Assembly: GCF_003075045.1 (NCBI RefSeq)
Contig: NZ_QCZD01000003.1
Location: 186,001 to 250,000 of the forward strand
Direction of reading: 5' to 3'
From: Maribacter litoralis
GTDB taxonomy: Bacteria > Bacteroidota > Bacteroidia > Flavobacteriales > Flavobacteriaceae
Length of the DNA: 64,000 nt
Under the pieces are notes generated by a model that was given only the letters and a program-made list of their open reading frames with translations, had not been told where the DNA came from and made no database searches. Below are positions 56,038 through 63,980 of this stretch, one piece after another (the stretch's first letter is position 1; the number at the start of each line of letters is the position of its first letter). The position numbers and the translations under genes are program-made.

Positions 56038-56180
56038 AACGTTGTACAACAATGTATAACCGCAATTACGGCGGATTCGACTTCGTCCGAATCCACTCGG
56101 AATTGCTAAAGTCTGTGCAAAACCGAAAATTAACGCATATTAACCCGTAACTGACGGTTATACGAGACCGTTAGCAATTA
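56038..56180. repeat. attC-like structured repeat 1 (about 140 bp)
   Basis: The element has paired ends like an integron attC site. GTACAAC (56044-56050) and GTATAACCG (56054-56062) are on the left. CGGTTATAC (56155-56163, exact complement of GTATAACCG) and GTTAGCA (56170-56176) are on the right. Inside is a further nested hairpin: GCAATT/AATTGC (56062-56067 with 56101-56106) enclosing GGATTCG/CGAATCC (56073-56079 with 56088-56094). A related copy lies at 56866-57100. The core sequence differs from the classical GTTRRRY, so this is attC-like, not a proven attC. Confidence 0.75.
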
Positions 56181-56203
56181 CACAAAAAACACATTCATAA
56201 AAA

Positions 56204-56890
56204 TTGAACCACAGATTTTATAATAAGAACAAAAAAGAGCAAAATAATATCTTAATTGTATTAGCGATTTGTTCTCTTATTATTATATTTTTTTCAGTCA
56301 TTATATCAATCTATTCAGGAATATATCTCATTGGAATTTTGACATTTGCAATAACCCTATCTATAATTGCACCATTCTTCGATATGCCTTCCTTAAAAAA
56401 AAGTGGAAGAATGATTTATTATTCCCCTTTATTTATAGCCGAAAAACCTAAAAACGGACTAATTAAAATTCACGGTGGAACTTTATTTGATTACCATTTC
56501 GTAATTGACAAAAAAATGAATGGAAAACAAAGAACCGATTTTATAATCCAGCAGTATTTAGATGGACTTTTGCACCTTATTGAAAAGCATGAGAATAATA
56601 AGAAAATGAAAATTCGAGGGACAAGTTATATCGTAAATAAAAGAACGGCAGAAAAAATAGGGTTTGAGATTGTGGATACTGATGTTTTACAAAAAATAAT
56701 CCTAATTTTTAATTACTTCAATATTTTGATTTCAAATTCAATCGCTAAAAATAAATTATCATTTCCGAAATTAAACAAAACCAAAACGTTTGATGCTGAT
56801 GTGAGTCAATTACTTAAACGAAAAGAATATATTGAGAAACTAAATAAGTCTTTAATAGGTAGTATTGCTAACAACGTATACAAAAAATAG
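56204..56890 (+). CDS. Hypothetical two-segment membrane protein (cassette-borne)
   Basis: The 228-residue protein has two membrane segments (about residues 16-37 and 40-62). A cytoplasmic, Lys-rich soluble part of about 165 residues follows, with no motif I recognise. It initiates at a TTG (56204), since a stop codon lies directly upstream and no ATG precedes the first membrane segment. The start is 28 bases after the end core of repeat 1, and the stop falls inside the left end of repeat 2, as is typical for integron gene cassettes. AT content is high and codon use is poor in G/C, unlike the neighbouring operons. Confidence 0.65.
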   Translation: MNHRFYNKNKKEQNNILIVLAICSLIIIFFSVIISIYSGIYLIGILTFAITLSIIAPFFDMPSLKKSGRMIYYSPLFIAEKPKNGLIKIHGGTLFDYHFVIDKKMNGKQRTDFIIQQYLDGLLHLIEKHENNKKMKIRGTSYIVNKRTAEKIGFEIVDTDVLQKIILIFNYFNILISNSIAKNKLSFPKLNKTKTFDADVSQLLKRKEYIEKLNKSLIGSIANNVYKK

Positions 56891-57100
56891 CACCAGTTAC
56901 TGCCAAATCTATGGTTTACGCATTTTCGATAAGGAATTATCTAATGAAAAGTTGAAAATATGGATTCGATAAAAAAGTTTCACACCAAGGTATAACAGCA
57001 ATTACGGCAGATTCAACTACGTCCGAATCCAATTGGAACTGGTAGCGTAAATAATTTCAAAAAATAAAACCTAACTTATCCTATTAACGACCCTTAGCCA
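56866..57100. repeat. attC-like structured repeat 2 (about 235 bp)
   Basis: The left end TGCTAAC (56866-56872) is the exact complement of the right-end core GTTAGCA of repeat 1. The right end is CCTTAGCCA (57092-57100), a diverged form of that core. The central part (56989-57040: GGTATAACAGCAATTACGGCAGATTC and following) is clearly homologous to 56053-56106 of repeat 1. The element begins inside the 3' end of the upstream gene. The extra 95 bases on the left compared with repeat 1 may be a second, fused element. Confidence 0.7.
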
Positions 57101-57125
57101 AAACTGATTATCATTGAACAAAGCC

Positions 57126-57461
57126 ATGAACTATAACAATAAAAGATTTAAACCTGTTTCCAATACTGAAAATGGAGAAACCTCAGAAGAAACAATCTTT
57201 GAATATAGGCAAAAAGGCACTATCCTAACCTCAACATACAAGGGTGGCAAAATTAAAGAAGGTCATTTAATTGGGCTGGTCAATAAAGACGGAACAATTG
57301 AAATGCGTTACCATCAAGTAAACACCAAAGGAGAATTAATGACTGGCATATGCTTTTCAATACCCGAAGTTATGGACAATGGAAAAATTCGTCTTCGTGA
57401 AGCATGGGAGTGGACTTCTGGCGACAGATCTAAAGGAAACTCAATTTTAGAAGAAATATGA
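57126..57461 (+). CDS. Small conserved protein (annotated elsewhere as N-acetylglutamate synthase-like)
   Basis: The 111-residue protein is beta-rich and reads YKGGKIKEGHLIGLVNKDGTIEMRYHQVNTKGELMTGICFSIPEVMDNGKIRLREAWEWTSGD. Similar short proteins in Bacteroidota are often labelled N-acetylglutamate synthase without an acetyltransferase fold, so I do not accept that function. I chose the ATG at 57126 over a TTG four codons upstream. It begins 25 bases after the right end of repeat 2, so it may be the next cassette gene. It overlaps the following gene by 4 bases. Confidence 0.75.
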   Translation: MNYNNKRFKPVSNTENGETSEETIFEYRQKGTILTSTYKGGKIKEGHLIGLVNKDGTIEMRYHQVNTKGELMTGICFSIPEVMDNGKIRLREAWEWTSGDRSKGNSILEEI

Positions 57462-57763
57462 TATTAGAAGTCGCCGTATTAAATGTAAAACCAGGCTTGC
57501 AAAAGGAATTTGAAAAGAGTTTCAGGTTGGCTAGTGATCATATTAGTTCATTAAAAGGCTATATGGGTCATACTTTGCGCAAATCTCTTGAAAATGAAAA
57601 TCAATATCTTTTACTGGTAGATTGGAAAGATGTTGAAAGTCACGAAATTGGTTTTCGTCAATCTCCCGCCTATTTTAAATGGAAAGAACTGCTACATCAT
57701 TACTATGAACCTTTCCCCACTGTTGAACATTACAAAACCATTTTTGAAGGCGTTAAAAAATAA
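57458..57763 (+). CDS. Antibiotic biosynthesis monooxygenase (ABM) domain protein
   Basis: The 101-residue single-domain protein has a dimeric alpha/beta-barrel (ABM/YgiN-like) fold, shown by ILEVAVLNVKPGLQKEFEKSFRLASDHISSLKGYMGHTLRKSLENENQYLLLVDWKDVESHEIGFRQSPAYFKWKELL. Members are small oxidoreductases or heme-degrading enzymes; the substrate is not predictable. It is translationally coupled to the preceding gene by ATGA overlap. No attC-like repeat follows it, so the cassette-like array probably ends before it. Confidence 0.85.
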   Translation: MILEVAVLNVKPGLQKEFEKSFRLASDHISSLKGYMGHTLRKSLENENQYLLLVDWKDVESHEIGFRQSPAYFKWKELLHHYYEPFPTVEHYKTIFEGVKK

Positions 57764-57821
57764 ACAGCCAAAATACCTTTCAAACGTTATGTACCATAAA
57801 CAAATAAAGTAATGTATTTGA

Positions 57822-58496
57822 TCAACTAAGCTTGTAAAGGTTGGTGACTATGACACCATGCTGATCCGTAACTTTTAAAAGCTCTTTTTCTTCCACTATT
57901 TTTAAATTAAACGGTGGTTGTAGCAACTGTATACCACTTTTCTTTTTAAGTCGTGTTCCTTGTCCGGAAATAATATCTACGTTGGCAATAAACTCATCGC
58001 TAGGCAGGTGTTCTGTAACTATAATATACTTGTACAGCTTTAATTTACGGGTAATTTGAAGCACTTCTGCGTTAGACAAATGCTGAAGCACTTGCCTAAT
58101 TATAGCGCAATCTGCAATTGGTAAATCATCTTTGGCAATATCCAAACATTGAAACTCTAAATTGGGTATTTGAAATAGGTTCTGATTTCGCAAAATAAGT
58201 TCTGGAACAATATCCACTGCAATATATTTTTCGGTATAACTCACCAACTCCTTTCCTATATTAAAGTCACCACATCCAAGATCGCAAACGCTTATGTTTT
58301 TATTAAACTGCGATAAAAAATCTATTACCGTTTTAACATAAGGTTCAACAATTTCCGGCAAATGAGAACCTTCACCAGAATAAAACTCCGAAGAAGCACC
58401 ACTACCCCATAATCTTTCTTGATATACTTGTTGCATAGCCTTTTTAGTTGGCCATGGTTTCTTATTTCGTTTTGCGCTTTTATTATCGGACTTCAT
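57822..58496 (-). CDS. Class I SAM-dependent methyltransferase
   Basis: The 224-residue protein has the SAM-binding motif I ISVCDLGCGDFNIGKELVSY (about residue 72), motif II IAVDIVPELI and motif III-IV AIIRQVLQHLSNAEVLQITRKL. The N-terminus is short and very basic. I chose the ATG at 58496; a GTG four codons upstream is possible. The substrate cannot be assigned. It is not recognisable as ArsM, since the conserved Cys triad of arsenite methyltransferases is absent. It is monocistronic by context. Confidence 0.85.
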   Translation of the reverse strand: MKSDNKSAKRNKKPWPTKKAMQQVYQERLWGSGASSEFYSGEGSHLPEIVEPYVKTVIDFLSQFNKNISVCDLGCGDFNIGKELVSYTEKYIAVDIVPELILRNQNLFQIPNLEFQCLDIAKDDLPIADCAIIRQVLQHLSNAEVLQITRKLKLYKYIIVTEHLPSDEFIANVDIISGQGTRLKKKSGIQLLQPPFNLKIVEEKELLKVTDQHGVIVTNLYKLS

Positions 58497-58663
58497 TGGC
58501 AACAACACATAATCTTGTCGTCAAAATAAGATTTTCTAAATAAAAGATCACCACTGTAACCTGAGAACATAAAATTATGTTAGCGTACAAATTTCCCTAT
58601 TCATGGTTTTCTCTTGATTATTACACCAAGATACCAGTGGTGATGATATGTATATTTTATTTT

Positions 58664-59290
58664 CTATTTAGATAATACAATTTTAATGCCCATTGCTATA
58701 AAAGCCAAACCACCAATTTTGTTCAGTAATTTACCAGCGTTGGGGTTGTCTTTAATCTTACTAGAAAAAATACTGGCGCACAAGGTTAAAATAATATACC
58801 AAACTACACCTATAATTGCATAAGTAATTCCTAATAACACATATGGTACTGGGTTCTGCATTTCATTGACAGCAATGAACTGTGGAAAGAAAGCAATAAA
58901 GAATAATGCAACTTTAGGATTTAATGAATTAGTCAAGAACCCAGACCAAAAGTCACTTTTTACATTCTTTTCGTCTTCTGTTCTCGCTTCTAAATCAGCT
59001 AGGTCACTTTTCTTTCTGAAGGTGGCACCCCCTAAATATATGATATAAGCCGCTCCTAAATACTTTACAGCAGCAAAGGCAAAAGCCGATTTCGCCAACA
59101 ATACCGATATGCCTAACGCAGCAAACAATGTATGCGTTAAAACACCCACATTTACACCTAAAGCCGCTTGTATGCCAGATCTTTTACCCTGCGCAATAGA
59201 CTTATTTAAAACAAAAAAAGTATCTAAACCAGGTGTCATTATAAATAACAACGCCGATATCATAAAAGTGATAAAATTTTCTACGCCCAT
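58664..59290 (-). CDS. LysE family translocator (amino-acid exporter)
   Basis: The 208-residue inner-membrane protein has about six membrane segments and the LysE/RhtB pattern near the N-terminus (TPGLDTFFVLNKSIAQGKRSGIQAALGVNVG). SGFLTNSLNPKVALFFIAFFPQF is the second hallmark. It exports amino acids or related metabolites; the specific substrate is unknown. It diverges from a LysR-type regulator with a 96-bp gap that contains an extended palindromic operator, so it is very probably the regulated target. Confidence 0.92.
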   Translation of the reverse strand: MGVENFITFMISALLFIMTPGLDTFFVLNKSIAQGKRSGIQAALGVNVGVLTHTLFAALGISVLLAKSAFAFAAVKYLGAAYIIYLGGATFRKKSDLADLEARTEDEKNVKSDFWSGFLTNSLNPKVALFFIAFFPQFIAVNEMQNPVPYVLLGITYAIIGVVWYIILTLCASIFSSKIKDNPNAGKLLNKIGGLAFIAMGIKIVLSK

Positions 59291-59358
59291 GCATATCTTT
59301 TTTCAAACCTACAAGGCAAAGAAATTAATCTAAAGCATTAAAAAAAATACAAATTCCT

Positions 59359-59391
59359 GTCATTTTAATGCATAAATTGCATTAAAATGAC
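59359..59391. promoter_or_regulatory. Extended LysR-type operator overlapping the lysR start codon
   Basis: Two perfect 14-base arms (59359-59372 and 59378-59391) surround the spacer TAAAT. The centre TGCATAAATTGCA is a perfect T-N11-A LysR-type box. The ATG of the regulator (59387-59389) lies inside the right arm, so bound regulator would block its own gene. The LysE start is 69 bases from the left arm. Confidence 0.8.
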
Positions 59392-60268
59392 TACCCAACA
59401 GATAAAATATTTTTTGACTCTTGCCACCGAACTACATTTCTGGAGAGCAGCAGAAAAGGTATTCATCTCTCAATCTACGCTCAGTAGGCAAATTAAATCT
59501 CTAGAAGATGAAATGGGCATACAGCTTTTTAAGCGAGACAAGAGAAACGTAAAACTTACCGACGCCGGTAAATTTTTAAAAGAAAAATGGACAGTCACCA
59601 TCAATGAGCTTGATCATATTCATAAACAGGCCAAAAAGATAGATCAAGGTACCACCGGTCTTATATCGCTTTCATACCCTGGCTCAATCGCCTTCAGTTT
59701 CTTACCGTTATTCTTGAATAAAATAAATGCTAGTTTACCAGATTTAAAGCTTGAATTAACTGAACCCATTGATGAAAACCACGAAAAATTACTTCTCAAT
59801 TACGACACGGACATTGCTTTTAACAGAGATGCTATAGAAAATATTCACTTAGCCAATTACAAACTATACACAGAACCTATTTGCCTAGTAGTTTCTGATA
59901 AGCATTGGCTAACCGCTAAAAGCATGCAAGATTTTAAAAGTTTACATGATGAGAAATTTATTATTTCCGGTCTGCACAGAACCTCTTATTTTCCTTCCCT
60001 TTTAAGAAGCCTATTTCAAAAAAACGGATTTGAACCGAAAACAATAATCGAATCTGATTTTGGTGGTATGATCATCAATCTGGTAGCACAAGGTCTAGGC
60101 ATATCAATACTACCGTTATCATATAAATATTCCAATGCAAAAGGTGTTAGGTTTATCGAACTGAACGAAACGATTAGTCTATACATGAACTGGAGAAAAA
60201 ACGACCCAAATAAAATCACCCAAAGGGTTATAAAGATTGCAAAAGAAATGAACAACCCTTATACGTAA
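59387..60268 (+). CDS. LysR family transcriptional regulator
   Basis: The 293-residue protein has an N-terminal winged helix-turn-helix (residues 1-60; MTTQQIKYFLTLATELHFWRAAEKV, FISQSTLSRQIKSLEDEMGIQLFKRDKRNVKLTDAG). The C-terminal effector-binding domain is of the periplasmic-binding-protein type (about 90-290). It is divergent from a LysE exporter, the classic LysR/LysE arrangement in which the amino acid to be exported is the co-inducer. The dyad over its start codon suggests autorepression. Confidence 0.94.
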   Translation: MTTQQIKYFLTLATELHFWRAAEKVFISQSTLSRQIKSLEDEMGIQLFKRDKRNVKLTDAGKFLKEKWTVTINELDHIHKQAKKIDQGTTGLISLSYPGSIAFSFLPLFLNKINASLPDLKLELTEPIDENHEKLLLNYDTDIAFNRDAIENIHLANYKLYTEPICLVVSDKHWLTAKSMQDFKSLHDEKFIISGLHRTSYFPSLLRSLFQKNGFEPKTIIESDFGGMIINLVAQGLGISILPLSYKYSNAKGVRFIELNETISLYMNWRKNDPNKITQRVIKIAKEMNNPYT

Positions 60269-60272
60269 GACG

Positions 60273-60623
60273 TTAAACTTTATAGAATAGGTGTATCCAA
60301 ATAGATCTTGACACCCTAAAATTAAAAGTACTCAACAGAATGGTTATTATGGCTATAATTGAAAATACGCGCATAGGCGAAAGATCAACAAAGTACCAAA
60401 ACAACACAAAACATGCTATCATCTGTGCTACTGCAAGTGCATAACTTACGAACATCGCACCAAAAAAGAATCCTGTTTCTTTTTCAAATTTAAAGTTGCA
60501 CTCAGAGCATCTTTCATTCATTTTGGGCATTTTGAACAAAACAATATTTCCTTGACCACTAAATACCTTTCCTTTTCCACAGTTTGGGCATTTACATTGA
60601 ACAACATCTAAAACTTTACTCAT
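60273..60623 (-). CDS. DUF983 domain-containing membrane protein
   Basis: The 116-residue protein has an N-terminal zinc-ribbon-like part with two CxxC motifs (CKCPNCGKGKVF, CSECNFKFEKETG) and two C-terminal membrane segments (about residues 55-77 and 83-103). This is the usual DUF983 arrangement. The function is unknown. I chose the ATG that gives MSKVLDVVQCKCP, the conserved family start; an ATG 12 codons upstream adds unrelated residues. It ends 4 bases from the converging lysR gene. Confidence 0.88.
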   Translation of the reverse strand: MSKVLDVVQCKCPNCGKGKVFSGQGNIVLFKMPKMNERCSECNFKFEKETGFFFGAMFVSYALAVAQMIACFVLFWYFVDLSPMRVFSIIAIITILLSTFNFRVSRSIWIHLFYKV

Positions 60624-60716
60624 AACCTTAATTCTTAATACTGCAAAATTAAGACACACTAGTATTTAAATTATGGTAATTTTAGCTCAAGTAATTGTAC
60701 TTTTAGGACATTTACT

Positions 60717-61592
60717 ATGAAAATACCCATTCTACATATTGATCAATTTTTAAAATCAAAGACGCTTAATAGCTTATACGTAAATTCGTTTGCCGATCAC
60801 ATACAAATTAACAAGACACTTATTAGTAAGCCACATAGCCATAATTTCTATTTATGTGTGATGTTTTTAAAAGGAAGCGGTATTCATGAAATTGATTTCG
60901 ACAGCTACACTATAGCACCCGGAAAAGTGTTCTTTTTAAAACCCGGGCAAACCCATTTTTGGAAATTTACTTCTAAACCAGAAGGTTATATTTTTTTTCA
61001 CTCCCACGAATTTTACGAGCTAAAATTTTTAGATCACGGCTTAAGTTCATTTCCTTTTTATTACTCAAATCAGAATCCGCCATTGTTGCAATTGCCAGCG
61101 GAGAAAATGAAAAGCCTATCTGTTATTTTCGAAGAACTTTACACAGAGTACCGCGAAGAAAATTTATTGCGGGAGGCAAAAATCTCTGGTCTAATCCATT
61201 ACATCTATATTGAGTTTACACGCGCCTATACTGCAGATAACACCATTGAACACGTGAGCTCTAGCAATTATTCAAAAATACTTGAAGATTTAGAAAAGCT
61301 AATAAACTCTCATTTTTATACAGAGAAACTGCCAAAATTTTACGCGAACAAACTTAATATTACTACCAAACATTTAAATAGGGTGGTAAGAGACACCATC
61401 AATAAGACTACGAGCGAACTAATCTCTGAACGCATTATTTTAGAGGCGAAGAGATTAATTGTGCACACCAATGACAATTTAGCCGAAATTGCCCATACTC
61501 TTGAATTCTCAGATTACGCCTATTTCTCAAAATACTTTAAAGCAAAAACAGGTACTACCCCAAATGAATTTAGAAAATTGTATTTTCATTAA
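60717..61592 (+). CDS. AraC family transcriptional regulator
   Basis: The 291-residue protein has an N-terminal cupin-type sensor domain (about residues 20-150; KPHSHNFYLCVMFLKGSGIHEIDF, KVFFLKPGQTHFWKF) and a C-terminal double helix-turn-helix (about 190-290; LNITTKHLNRVVRDTINKTTSELISERIILEAKRLI, FSDYAYFSKYFKAKTGTTPNEFRKLY). The effector is unknown. A neighbouring target is not obvious; the ureohydrolase gene 141 bases downstream on the same strand is one candidate. Confidence 0.93.
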   Translation: MKIPILHIDQFLKSKTLNSLYVNSFADHIQINKTLISKPHSHNFYLCVMFLKGSGIHEIDFDSYTIAPGKVFFLKPGQTHFWKFTSKPEGYIFFHSHEFYELKFLDHGLSSFPFYYSNQNPPLLQLPAEKMKSLSVIFEELYTEYREENLLREAKISGLIHYIYIEFTRAYTADNTIEHVSSSNYSKILEDLEKLINSHFYTEKLPKFYANKLNITTKHLNRVVRDTINKTTSELISERIILEAKRLIVHTNDNLAEIAHTLEFSDYAYFSKYFKAKTGTTPNEFRKLYFH

Positions 61593-61733
61593 ATCCGAAG
61601 TCAAAAAAATTAAGCATAAAACGTCATTAGTCTAAAGGTTCAATGACGATTAAATTATATGTAAAAACTGGGGTACCGTTCAGCAAATAGCCAAGAACCC
61701 AAATTTTATGTATAGGATAAGATACAGACCATT

Positions 61734-62516
61734 ATGAGCAAAATAAATATTCAAGGAATTAATTGGGATGCGAAGTCTTCTTTTCAAAAAGGTCCCTCGA
61801 AAGCTCCAAATTTAATACGAAAAGCACTTTATAGCGATTCTATGAACCTATGTACCGAGTTTGGAACATCCATAGAACATGACAACATAACCGACAAAGG
61901 TGATTTTATCATTAATGAGTATTTTGATATTGAAACCATTACCAGAAAGAATATTGAATCTGGCTCTAAACTGCTAACGCTGGGAGGAGATCATTCTGTT
62001 ACTTTTCCCATTATAAAAGCTTTTAACGAACACTACCCTAAGTTAGATATTTTTCATATTGATGCGCATGCCGATCTTTACCATGATTATGAAGGTGACC
62101 CATATTCTCATGCATGCCCTTTTGCTCGTATTATGGAGAACGGTTTTGCTGTAAAATTGGTTCAGGTAGGTGTAAGAACTTTAAATCCGCACCAAGCATC
62201 ACAAGCGGAAAAATTCAATGTTGAAATACATGAAATGCGCAACTTGAACCTTAACAAGATTCCTAAATTTACAAATCCGCTTTACATTTCATTAGATATG
62301 GACGGTTTTGACCCTGCCTATGCCCCTGGCGTTTCTCACCATGAACCGGGCGGACTCACTTCTCGCCAAGTGTTAGACCTTATTCATGGTATAGATACCG
62401 AAGTTGTAGGTGCCGATATCGTGGAATATAACCCAAACCGTGATTTTCAAGATATGACGGCTTACCTGGCCGCAAAAATGATGAAGGAACTTTTAGGCAA
62501 ATTGATGGGCAGTTGA
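61734..62516 (+). CDS. Arginase/agmatinase/formimidoylglutamase family ureohydrolase
   Basis: This 260-residue enzyme hydrolyses a guanidino or formimino group with a binuclear Mn2+ site. The metal ligands are the His in LGGDHSVTFP, the Asp/His set in DIFHIDAHADLYHDYEGDPYSHACPF and the two Asp in ISLDMDGFDPAYAPG. The ending EYNPNRDFQDMTAYLAAKM is typical of agmatinase-like members. Arginase, agmatinase and formimidoylglutamase cannot be told apart with certainty. The length is slightly short of the family mean but complete. The gene stands alone between an AraC gene and a membrane transferase. Confidence 0.9.
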   Translation: MSKINIQGINWDAKSSFQKGPSKAPNLIRKALYSDSMNLCTEFGTSIEHDNITDKGDFIINEYFDIETITRKNIESGSKLLTLGGDHSVTFPIIKAFNEHYPKLDIFHIDAHADLYHDYEGDPYSHACPFARIMENGFAVKLVQVGVRTLNPHQASQAEKFNVEIHEMRNLNLNKIPKFTNPLYISLDMDGFDPAYAPGVSHHEPGGLTSRQVLDLIHGIDTEVVGADIVEYNPNRDFQDMTAYLAAKMMKELLGKLMGS

Positions 62517-62572
62517 AATCATTATTCAATAAAAAACCATTAAATTGACCTGTTACTAAATCAAAACCCCTA

Positions 62573-63916
62573 ATGCCAATTAGCTTTAAAAACTTTTTGA
62601 AACTCCACCGAGTTTCCTTGTCCTTAGCGGTACTAAGTTTTGTATTCTACTATACGTTCGCATATCATTTACCAAGAACAGATTTTGTTAAACTGCTCAC
62701 CCTGTTTGTTGCTCTTTTCTTCGTCTGTTTTAAACTGATACAGTTTGAAAAGCACAACTTTCGTTTTTTATTGGGCATAGGAATCCTTTTTAGACTGGCT
62801 TTTTTATTTGCGGAACCCAATCTTTCTCAAGATTTCTATAGATTTATTTGGGACGGACATTTGGTTTCCAACGGAATCAACCCCTACTTGCACACCCCAG
62901 ATGAATTCATACAAAACATGGCTGCGATCATACCAAACGCCAATGAATTGTACGAAGGTATGGGTAGCTTAAGCGCAAGGCATTATAGTAATTACCCACC
63001 ATTAAACCAACTTATTTTTGCATTGGCCGCACTATTAGGCGGTAAAAGTATTTTTAGCTCTCTATTTGCGATGCGGGCAATTATAATTCTTGCAGATATC
63101 GGTGTGTTTTATTTTGGTAGAAGACTATTAAAAAACCTTAATAAATCTCCACATTTAATATTCTGGTATTTTTTAAACCCGTTAATAATTGTGGAACTAA
63201 CAGGTAACCTTCATTTCGAAGGACTCATGTTATTTTTCTTTATTCTGGCCATGTTTTTATTATCAATAGATAAGTGGAAAATTGCCGGTATAGTTTTAGC
63301 ATGTTCCATATCAATAAAACTGGTACCACTTCTATTTTTACCACTTTTCTTTAAATACTTAGGATGGAAAAAAAGCATCGTTTTCTATACTATTATAGGC
63401 ATAACCTCTTTGATACTATTTTTACCTTTTAACACTCCCGAGTTTATTGACAATTATGGCAGAACCATTAAACTATGGTTTTCTAATTTCGAATTCAATT
63501 CAAGTCTCTATAATATTGCCAAAAAAACTGCTGTACATTTTGATGCCAAACCGTGGGAATTCATAAAGGAATACGGTAAAATCACTCCCTTGTTCACCAT
63601 TTTCATTGTAGGGCTATTTACGTTTATCCCTAAAAAATACGACTTAAACAGGGTCCTTTGGTCCATGATGTGGGTATTGACCATTTATTATTTTATATCT
63701 ACCACGGTGCACCCATGGTATATTATATTTTTAGTATTACTGTCCATTTTCACTTCTTACAGATACTCTATTATATGGTCGGCAGCTATTGTTCTTAGTT
63801 ATTACGCGTATTCACAGACAGATTTTAAAGAGAGTTTATGGCTTTTAGGTCTTGAATATATTTCAGTATTAGGCTATTTGGTTTATGAAATTGTTGCACA
63901 TCGTAACAAAAAGTGA
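62573..63916 (+). CDS. GT-C-like polytopic membrane protein (putative polyprenol-dependent mannosyltransferase)
   Basis: The 447-residue protein has about eleven predicted membrane segments. The first external loop contains NLSQDFYRFIWDGHLVSNGINPYLHTPDEF, a pattern of GT-C enzymes (MptA/B, PIG-M and DUF2029-like) in which the Asp acts in catalysis. Also visible are SNYPPLNQLIFALAALLGG and KIAGIVLACSISIKLVPLLFLPLFF. It would transfer a sugar from a polyprenyl-phosphate donor outside the cytoplasm. The DPM-like GT2 at 53 kb is a possible donor-maker, but it is not linked in an operon. Donor and acceptor are unknown. Confidence 0.78.
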   Translation: MPISFKNFLKLHRVSLSLAVLSFVFYYTFAYHLPRTDFVKLLTLFVALFFVCFKLIQFEKHNFRFLLGIGILFRLAFLFAEPNLSQDFYRFIWDGHLVSNGINPYLHTPDEFIQNMAAIIPNANELYEGMGSLSARHYSNYPPLNQLIFALAALLGGKSIFSSLFAMRAIIILADIGVFYFGRRLLKNLNKSPHLIFWYFLNPLIIVELTGNLHFEGLMLFFFILAMFLLSIDKWKIAGIVLACSISIKLVPLLFLPLFFKYLGWKKSIVFYTIIGITSLILFLPFNTPEFIDNYGRTIKLWFSNFEFNSSLYNIAKKTAVHFDAKPWEFIKEYGKITPLFTIFIVGLFTFIPKKYDLNRVLWSMMWVLTIYYFISTTVHPWYIIFLVLLSIFTSYRYSIIWSAAIVLSYYAYSQTDFKESLWLLGLEYISVLGYLVYEIVAHRNKK

Positions 63917-63980
63917 ACTTTTTGTAAAAAATATGTTATGCGCAATGTTCAATAAATATAATTTGTACATTTACGCCGTA

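Noticed and set aside
55471..56053. Insertion sequence with GTTGTACAAC terminal repeats
   Set aside because: The enclosed gene has no transposase motif, and no target duplication is evident.
57822..58496. Arsenite methyltransferase ArsM that would complete an arsenosugar pathway
   Set aside because: The conserved cysteines of ArsM are missing and the gene is 14 kb from the glycosyltransferases.
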